NCBI GenBank assembly: GCA_008360955.1
Contig: LUCM01008207.1
Coordinates: forward strand, 70,111-134,110
Source of the DNA: Fasciolopsis buskii
Lineage: Eukaryota; Platyhelminthes; Trematoda; Plagiorchiida; Fasciolidae
Reading direction: 5' to 3'
DNA length: 64,000 nt
Shown here: positions 52,090 through 59,954 of the stretch, piece after piece
Layout of the letters: every line of letters begins with the position of its first letter
Position numbering within the stretch: the first letter of the stretch is position 1
The notes under the pieces: model-generated
Databases searched by the model: none
Seen by the model: the letters and a program-made list of their open reading frames with translations, nothing else
What the model was told of the DNA's origin: nothing
Program-made: the position numbers and the translations under genes

Positions 52090-54289
52090 TACCTGCCTGG
52101 AAAGAAACGTGGTAGCAAAGCATTAACGGCGAAATAAAATTAGATTGAAAATGTATGCAAAAGGAAAAAATAATGAGGGACAAGATAACAGGTTTGATTA
52201 CGTATTTTTTCTTCACATTTCTTGATATGTTTCTGCTGTTTTCGGTGCTGTCTTTTGAACGCAGGTTTTACATTTCCTCCGCTGACTTCGGTTCTGAGCC
52301 GCGATCCTTGATATATCTAGCCAACGAAAATTTTCACGTTTATGGGGCCCAACCATGAAGGCGGGAAGCTCCAACCGAGGCTAAAACCGAAGCTAACTTC
52401 TACATACCTTTACGCCAAGTCATAACTTGACAGCAACGTAGAATCCTTCAGTCTTGTTCAGCAAGTACAAAAAGAGAACCAAAAGGTAGATTATGAACAG
52501 GCATACACAAGACGTGTCCAAGCCACCCAAGGCGATGTTGGGCGGAGAATGACAGACGCTAGCAGCTCTGACAATATCAGGATCGGCTAACACCCCTAAG
52601 GCTATTGAATCCACCGGGTGAACCTTTTTACGGATGGAGACAATAATCGATTCCTCCTCCAAGGAGAGTTAATCTTTTTGGAATAACAAACGTTGAAGAA
52701 AAAACTTATTCTTTGAAAGTTCCATCCTACAATCGTTAAATAAAGCTGGGGAAAGACCAGCGGAGGGCGGCGATTTACGACACCCTATGAGTTGCATTTA
52801 TTTGTGGATCTTCGTCTCAAAAGGTCGATCGGTTAAATTAGGCCGTGAGACAAGTGCCAGAATAAGTGTGTGAGCAGCTTATGCTGGATGCCAGCTAGGC
52901 TGTACTTTGTTTTGCTCCGCACAGATTAGATGTCGCTGGTGACTGCGGGTAAGTAGACAATCAACTTCGCAGGTCGTTTAATACGTATCAAATACTTTCC
53001 TATAGGTAACTTGGACGAGGTGAAACAGCTTGCGATAATTTCTCATGGCGACCATATGTTCCATCTCTGAAACTGTTTGAGATCACCAGATCTCGTGAGC
53101 CCTACGTAAGCCTGTGATGAGTTCACGTCTCGTGTTGAGTAGTGTTTCACTACACTTGCTTCCAGCCAGAAAGGACTGATCCGCATCATGAAGGTGCAGA
53201 GACTCATCATGAATCCGAGGTGTCACAACGCAATGGGTCAGGCCGCAACTCACTAAGCCAGTTGAATGTAGGACATCCCTCCTAAGCAACTAGTTCTCAT
53301 TGGTGTTATAAGGTGGGGGCACTTGTTGCTTTTTCTATCGAGCTTTCAAATATTGATAAGCACATGGGGCCAGAAAGTTTATTGCATTCTAACCGACACT
53401 GTGTCCACCACCACCAAGAAAACCATTTGAGCAACTTGATGCATACTACTGTGCGGTCGGAGTCGAAGGAATTGCTCCGGTATGGCAAACAATTTTACAA
53501 ACTGTCCCACCGTTTTTAGCTAACGGTGATGTGGTCCAGCCGGGTCAATGACCAACTCGAAGAGGTAAGACGCCAGGTGGTTTACTTGATTTCATCTGGG
53601 CCAAAATTTTTAGGAGCACAAGCTGAGTTGACAAGCAGTCCATGCCTACTAAAGTGAAAACACTCTACTTAGCACGAACCTCCAAGTTTTACTGCGCCAG
53701 GGCGGTTGTCGACTGTGACCCACTCGAGCAATTTAGCGGTGTCCCACTCAACAAGAGCCCTACATACTGAAGTTGGATCAGAAGCCACAGACTCAGCATT
53801 TAGAAAAGGGGCTGAAAGACTGAATTAAGAGACCAGTCGAAAGGCGGCGGTGGTCTTGAATGGGAGTCTCCCGGGTGGAATAAAATTTATTGGCCAGGGT
53901 CACCAGTTTACTAGCAAAAAACGCCTATTATCTTTTACATACCAACGTGTGCACATGGAATACAGCTAGTTTGGGAAGGCAACGAGGATGAAGTACAGCG
54001 TCAGCCCCCGAAAGTTGGTAGGTGACATTTCGATGCTAGCCGAAGTAAAACACGAGAGGACCGGAATGAGATTTTTTCCAGCGAAACTATCATTGACACG
54101 CCAGACCGCATTTCCTGATGATTTTGAGAAAAGTGGGCGAGAAGGAGAGTGACATGAGCCATCGGACAATCGTACGCGGTTGGGGATCACTATTATGAAC
54201 AAGAGAATACTGCAAGGCGTTCAGTGTAAGATCACTCATGGTAAGATTTGTGTGTTGTTGGCTATTGTATCACACGGCCGCCCAGTCCA
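52087..54289. other. Intergenic DNA, nothing recognised
   Basis: 52420-52662 minus has one hydrophobic segment (CLFIIYLLVLFLYLL) in an 80-codon frame but no homology that I know. Confidence 0.4.
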
Positions 54290-54630
54290 CAGTACGCCTG
54301 TTTACTCGAGGGTACACTTTTAGCCTTTCCGCAATCCGGAAGGCAGCAGAGTCACTTCAGATAGAGCGGTGCTGGTCGATCGATTCAGGTGCCTGTTCTT
54401 GAAAACTTTGCTTGGTCAATGGGATGCGGCAAGCTGAAACGACGTTTAGCTTGTAGGCCACACTCGTCCCGCCACGGTGCCATCAGCGAAATCTTGTGGC
54501 ATTTTTAGAGCGAATTCTTGAAAGATGAAACTCCACTGTGCTGTCTACATTATCGTTGATTTTGTGACCACTTATTTGATGACATTTTGACCGCCTTATT
54601 TACGGCTTATCACCTGAATAGTGACGGTCC
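54290..54630 (+). repeat. Diverged dispersed repeat, copy 2
   Basis: Partner of the repeat at 51650-51990, in direct orientation about 2.6 kb away. It lies just outside the 3' end of the Penelope-like element. Confidence 0.45.
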
Positions 54631-54823
54631 ATTTATCTGCAGCCCAGGGACCGGCCAACTAGCAAGCATCTCAGCTCTAATATCTCAATGGATTTGTACA
54701 TCTATGTCAGCCGTAGCCTAGGTATATATAAATAATGGATTAGAAGCGATGTTCTTTCTCTTAGCTCAGGTTCGACAGGGTGGTTTTGGTTTGTTCGCTG
54801 AGTTGAGGAATTTGATTGCAAAT

Positions 54824-54854
54824 GTTTCATCACCAGCCGGGGTGGCATCATCAG
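54824..54854 (-). ncRNA. Hammerhead-ribozyme-like core at the Penelope-like 3' end
   Basis: On minus, CTGATGA (54854-54848) is followed by a possible stem-loop with CACC pairing to GGTG, then GAAAC (54828-54824). CUGAUGA, stem II, GAAA is the conserved half of the hammerhead ribozyme, and Penelope-like elements are known to carry such motifs. A possible 4-bp stem I (GCTA with TAGC) lies just upstream, but a proper NUH cleavage triplet is not seen. This copy may therefore be inactive. Confidence 0.45.
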
Positions 54855-55194
54855 TGCTATGATCCTGTGGCTAGCCTCCGGTTGATAACGTGCGCTTAAA
54901 TTGGTCACTTATAGTCTTTGGTTGATATGGATTGGTTGCTCCGGATAAACGTCTAGGGTAGATGGTGCTCAGTTGCTTTACTCCTCTTCGTCTGCCGTTG
55001 ACATTTTGTGGGCTGAATCAGTGTCCGTTTCTACTGGCTTATACCGATTTATCCTTTGATAGGATAAGTACACGTGGTCCAGATCAACGTGTCTATTTAT
55101 CGATTCTTCCTTGAATGCTTTGTTCTACCCTGGGTGACGATTCTCACGTTTTCGAAGTTGAACTTGTGACCTTACCCGTCTCCGTGAACTGAAT

Positions 55195-55434
55195 TTAGGG
55201 AGAGTAGATCATGCCTTTTTGTTTCCAATTAGCTCCCGTGGATCCAGATTCGGAGTTTCCTTCCGGTTTGTCCAGTATTTGTTTATCGCAGTCCTTGCAG
55301 TCAATTTGATAGATAACATTACTTCGATTCTTGTCAGCTGTCGGCTCTTTCGTCTTAGAATTAATTTTTCGTAGGGTTCTTTTTGGCTTGTGCGCCACTT
55401 CAATTCCATGGGGCTTGAGTAACCTTGTCGTCAT
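55195..55434 (-). pseudogene. Penelope-like linker and GIY-YIG endonuclease fragment
   Basis: The 79-codon minus-strand open stretch reads LLKPHGIEVAHKPKRTLRK and then NVIYQIDCKDCDK, the Cys-containing start of the GIY-YIG domain of this family. The usual tyrosine-glycine catalytic turn after CDK is lost (ILDKPEG). Downstream, toward 55040, the frame shifts. Recognisable C-terminal residues (FNFENVRIV, and a run resembling SINRH-DLDHVY with stops) continue the domain. Confidence 0.75.
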
Positions 55435-55666
55435 TTCAAAGATGTTTGATGTACGGCAGGATGGTTCGTGTTTTGGTCTGTTCGGCGATCGTTTCGCGAT
55501 ACTGTTTTTTGTTGGTAGTTCGTCTGATTAAGTTTTTGTGTGAGCGTTACGCAGAAGCAGTTGAAACATATATTTCTCTTTTTGTTTCATTCGCTTCACA
55601 GTGCTTCAGTGTGATTGTTTTTTTGATACAGCTTTTCTTGAATGGTTGCTTTGAAATTGTAGGATT

Positions 55667-56151
55667 NNNNNNNNNNNNNNNNNNNNNNNNNNNNNNNNNN
55701 NNNNNNNNNNNNNNNNNNNNNNNNNNNNNNNNNNNNNNNNNNNNNNNNNNNNNNNNNNNNNNNNNNNNNNNNNNNNNNNNNNNNNNNNNNNNNNNNNNNN
55801 NNNNNNNNNNNNNNNNNNNNNNNNNNNNNNNNNNNNNNNNNNNNNNNNNNNNNNNNNNNNNNNNNNNNNNNNNNNNNNNNNNNNNNNNNNNNNNNNNNNN
55901 NNNNNNNNNNNNNNNNNNNNNNNNNNNNNNNNNNNNNNNNNNNNNNNNNNNNNNNNNNNNNNNNNNNNNNNNNNNNNNNNNNNNNNNNNNNNNNNNNNNN
56001 NNNNNNNNNNNNNNNNNNNNNNNNNNNNNNNNNNNNNNNNNNNNNNNNNNNNNNNNNNNNNNNNNNNNNNNNNNNNNNNNNNNNNNNNNNNNNNNNNNNN
56101 NNNNNNNNNNNNNNNNNNNNNNNNNNNNNNNNNNNNNNNNNNNNNNNNNNN
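55667..56151. other. Assembly gap (485 N)
   Basis: Run of N inside the Penelope-like element, directly abutting the palindrome. Confidence 0.99.
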
Positions 56152-56827
56152 ACCTCCGTTATTATTAAAGAAGACGTGCAAATCAATCAACAACATACTG
56201 ATATACATCAAATTCATCACGGTTAAAGGGAACGTCGACGCCACACAGGAGTCAAAAATGAATTATAAACTATCGCATACGGATCAAATATTAAATTCTC
56301 ATAACAACCACACGAACACTCACAAACGGTTATGCATCTGCACCTTGTTCGCGAGAAATGAAACTCACACTCAACCCGAGAAGAGCTAGGAGGGCAAAAC
56401 GAATCGTAGCGCTCAAGATGTTCAACAGAATCGGATATCCAAGTAACGTCATAAGACGAACCGTGCACACAATGATCCTCCTGTTTGACTGCGTTCTCCT
56501 TGTTCATTGTGTGCACTGTTCGTCCTATGACGTTATTTGGATATCCGATTCTGTTGAACATCTTGAGCGCTACGATTCTTCTTGCCCTCCTAGCTCTTCT
56601 CGGGTTGAGTCTGAGTTTCATTTCTCGTGAACAAGGTGCAGATGCATAACCGTTTGTGAGTGTTCGTGTGGTTGTTATGAGAATTTAATATTTGATCCGT
56701 ATGCGCTAGTTTATAATTCATTTTTGACTCCTGTGTGGCGTCGACGTTCCCTTTAACCGTGATGAATTTGATGTATATCAGTATGTTGTTGATTGATTTG
56801 CACGTCTTCTTTAATAATAACGGAGGT
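56152..56827. repeat. Near-perfect palindrome: 324-bp arms, 28-nt spacer
   Basis: The left arm (56152-56475) is the reverse complement of the right arm (56504-56827), with no net indel and about eight mismatches counted by eye. All mismatches fall in the half nearest the spacer. The right arm is part of the Penelope RT; the left arm repeats it in the opposite direction. The left arm starts exactly at the edge of the N gap (56151). This may be a real inverted duplication or an assembly or amplification chimera. Confidence 0.95.
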
Positions 56828-56838
56828 ATCATCCGCAT
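56504..56838 (-). pseudogene. Penelope-like RT, YADD to post-RT segment
   Basis: The minus strand reads YADDTSVIIKEDVQ across 56800-56845, the RT catalytic box. It continues through HTDQILNSHNNHTNTHKRL and CTLFTR to MFNRIGYPNNVIGRT, all recognisable downstream blocks of Penelope RTs. Frames change at least once. The segment from 56827 down coincides with the right arm of the palindrome. Confidence 0.8.
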
Positions 56839-57121
56839 AACTGACCGGAAGTTTTGGTTGGATCCTTTGTAGTGCTATGTTTCCAGGGCTTGCATTACGG
56901 CTTCAGCGAGAAATCCGGGAATGACTGAAATTATCGTTGTTTGTTTGGTTTGCTCATAAACGTCATCGTTAAATTTGAAACACATTTCCAGTAGTTCACA
57001 AACTGCTGGTGTTTCCAATGGTTCGTCTGGGTAATGTTTCTGTTATTCTTTATACTTTGGTTAGATCCAAGTCAGTTGAAGGTAACAGAGCGGTTGCATC
57101 AAATAAGATCTTCGTTTGATC

Positions 57122-57616
57122 TTATTCCAGAACGACGTCTTTTGGCTTATCCAAGAACTGATGAGCGTTAGCCACGGAGTGGTTTGATTCACTTATCAGT
57201 AATTTCAGCCATTTCCACAGTGCTTTAGCTAACTTGCATGTTGAAGGTCCAACAAAAGAAACGATGGATCTGAGTGGAGTTCCTTGGTTGTGAACCTCCG
57301 GCAAACCGCAGAACTGCAGCGTTTGGGGCCACAGCTCTCATTTTCCATCATTCCTCTTTGGCGACCCTTTGTATCTCGTATAACTTTTTAAGGTTTTATT
57401 GATTCTTTCCAGTCTCGTAGCTGGGCCATTGTGAAGTAAACCATAGCTTATTGTGTCTCTTGTTAGTTGCTGCGCCTTCTCAACGTAGTCGGTGTTATCC
57501 AGGATGAACGTCATTTTTTCTTTGCCAGCCGGCAGGATGACTATTTTCTTTTTCTTTGCTCGGAGTGCATGAAGCCTTGTGTTCCACATCCGAGAACGAG
57601 TCAAACGGTCTTGCAT
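57122..57616 (-). pseudogene. Penelope-like RT, N-terminal part
   Basis: Two open stretches in different frames carry the early RT blocks. 57338-57616 has an ILPAGKEKMTFILDNTDYVEK block; family members have ILPADKG...VVLD...DY here. 57122-57304 has VHNQGTPLRSIVSFVGPSTCKLAK, matching the family block VHK...LRPIVS...YKLAK. The family D-rich catalytic block follows at about 57080-57110 as FDATALLPS. Stops and frameshifts separate the pieces, so no functional RT is made. Confidence 0.8.
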
Positions 57617-57860
57617 GGAATATGTTGGGGACTATGAGTTGCCTTAGCTCGCACGAAGTATCCTCTGAGAAACTCGATGATTTAGTTTCATGGTCCAACT
57701 CCGGAAGGTATTCATTCGTTAATGCGTTTCTCAGGTTTAGGTCGAGCCCTTTTTTAAGTTCGTTATGCTCTTCAGTAAATAATGGCTGAGATGACGGATT
57801 AGTAACTCACATTCCGCATTCTTGATCTTTCATAAGCTTTCCTAGTTTCTAGCTGGAGGT

Positions 57861-59904
57861 AACCTTATTCTTTACTGGAAATTTCTAACGCGTAACTCAA
57901 CGACAATTTCAATTTCTGTAATGGTCTCCGTATTGACTACTTGCTGGAACAGGTATCTAGTCTCTGACAATATATTTCTATATTTTTCTCAAGCGACTGT
58001 GAGCACCCATGATCAGCATACGCACCAAACGTCTACTAATCTGCCGCGTTATCATCCACGCCTGTGGATAATTGATTGATGGTCTATGGTTGACTTTTGT
58101 CGGCTAGGAATTTATTCTCAAACATCCACAGAGGAAGAATAACTGTTCGCGGATTGAAGCTTCTGGTTGGCAAACATCTCCCAGCGAAGAACATATGTGG
58201 GCGTTTTACGCCAAAATTAGGTCTTAATAGATGGATGGTGTCCGAAGCGACCGGCTTTGCAGTAAAACAAAGTAATACGTCGGTTAGATGGACACTGCTC
58301 CACAATGGATGGCCTCATCACTAACATATAACCAGAGAAGCAGACCAGACGCAGCTGTTCGGTAGATCAATGTCAACAAAGCACAAACAGAACTTTAGGC
58401 ACTGTCACATTCAACGGATTTACGAGCCTGTTCACTTGGGAGTTACCGACGTCCAAATCGATCGAACTCACAAATCAGAGCTGGATTAATTTGGGGATCA
58501 TGTGCAGGGAACAGATAAAGTTGAGCTGCTCAACCAAAGTATACCAATTTGCGTTTGGTCGATGACTAAGTGCTTCTGTTTGCAAGTTGTTTCAATGTTT
58601 GCTGGATCCCTAACTACCTCCGCTACAGAGTGGAACGTCGGGACATGTGGGGAACGAACATGGTGATTGAAAGAGCTCTAAAGTTTTCTGTCTGTACGGG
58701 GGCAATTTTCGGGCCAGTACCGGAATGCAGTACGAATGACAATTAAACAAGCTAGGACTCAGAGTTCGAAGTAGCATGATACTTAAGTTAGTTGGGATAT
58801 GTAAAGCTTGGGGTACAGTAATGCGAAGGCGGAAGTCAATGGAGAAGAATTTGGCTGGAGGTGTTAATAATACAACCATAAAGTCGATTAGAACGTTGAT
58901 TTTGAGTGTCAAAAGCACTCTTCGCTGTTTTTGCTGCTCTTCTCTGGTCCCTACGATTCACCTTTGTCTGTTCGTTTATCGCTTATCTCTAATCCCTGCC
59001 GATAAACTGCATGTGACCGATAAGCATTTGCAATTTTGATCGAGCATCCCCTGTGTCTAGTCGAACACGAATATTGATTCGGAAATCCGGACTAGCCGTA
59101 ATCTCGATGCTAATTACCTTTTTACGTCTCATGGCCATTTCAAATCATGGCTCACCGTGATTTGTATTATACAACGAGCTTAATTTAGTGGCTTGAAAAA
59201 TGTGGTCGATAATTATCCAATAGGACATGTCATATGTCTTTGTTGGAATTTTTGTAGCCATTCAGCCAAATAGTCGGGAGTAAAACAAAGGGTGTTCCAA
59301 TTTCAAAGCTTGCTAATCTTCTTTGTTAAAAAATCATGCCGTACTCGTCAATTTACGTCTGTCTAGTTGTCATTCTCTGGCACTTCCTATCCAACAATAC
59401 AAAAAACTTCGGAGTGGGATCAAACAATACTAGGTGAGCGACTGCATGAATTAAACCGAATAAGAAATATTCATGAATATCAACAGCATGTTTGTTATAT
59501 ATCACGACATTAGACATGCCAAATAATACCTGCTTTTTATGACAATTTATCAGCTTGATATAAGGCAACCGTCGACTTGTGTGAACTATAGCACCAATTT
59601 TGCAAATGCTTACTGACTTATTTTTACCCCGTCTGCATCCGGTCGACAGATCTGCTCGGTTTTGTGATTTGCAATTGCTTTTTTGTGGATAGTTGATTGT
59701 ACAGAATTTTCATTTTCCTTAATACGAGAGAATAGACGCAGTTGCCATGTATTTTGACCGCTGAATGTGTTCGGCAGATGGAAGATAGCACTGCCTGATA
59801 TTCTTTCTCCATGAACATGCCTTGCACAAATGAACCGATCAATAATTCAAACAAGGATCAATCTAAACTGATTAACCCTACCACTTACACTATGAATGCA
59901 TGCG
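57861..59904. other. Region between the Penelope-like element and the STRA6-like gene
   Basis: No conserved coding block. If the acceptor at 59926 is used in cis, this holds intron and possibly the first exon and promoter of the STRA6-like gene; no clear TATA or initiator could be chosen. Confidence 0.4.
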
Positions 59905-59926
59905 TTAATTCTTTTTTTCGTTACAG
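59905..59926 (+). promoter_or_regulatory. Candidate 3' splice acceptor just upstream of the STRA6-like start codon
   Basis: A T-rich tract ends in TTACAG at 59921-59926, 28 bases before the ATG. This is a good acceptor. It implies either an intron in the 5' UTR or a spliced-leader trans-splicing site, which flatworms use on a subset of mRNAs. A second AG at 59944-59945 is a weaker alternative; using it would remove the in-frame stop and allow an upstream coding exon. RNA evidence is needed to choose. Confidence 0.55.
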
Positions 59927-59954
59927 ATCCGCCTGTGGCAGTTAGGTGTCCACA

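Larger units (their letters stand above)
54690..57860 (-). mobile_element. Degraded Penelope-like element (RT plus GIY-YIG region)
   Basis: Penelope-like elements encode a reverse transcriptase followed by a GIY-YIG endonuclease. Reading the minus strand from about 57860 down, several family blocks appear in order but in different frames. These are a leader (LKKGLDLNLRNALTNEYLPEL, near 57690-57760), the block around IVILPAGKEKMTFILDNTDY (57400-57540), MPEVHNQGTPLRSIVSFVGP (57245-57304), FDATALLPSTDLDL near 57080-57110, a YADD box near 56835, and HTDQILN, HKRLCICTLFTR and MFNRIGYP (56540-56700). The linker GIEVAHKPKRTLRK and YQIDCKDCDK of the GIY-YIG domain lie at 55195-55434. Frameshifts and stops make it dead. 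An N gap and a palindrome occupy the RT/endonuclease junction. Ends are estimates. Confidence 0.85.

Noticed and set aside
55425..56244. Open frames of about 200-250 codons across the third gap
   Set aside because: The centre is N; the ends belong to the Penelope-like element or palindrome.
59946..59954. GTG at 59946 as start of the STRA6-like protein
   Set aside because: Nuclear genes start at ATG; the ATG at 59955 is the first in frame after a stop.
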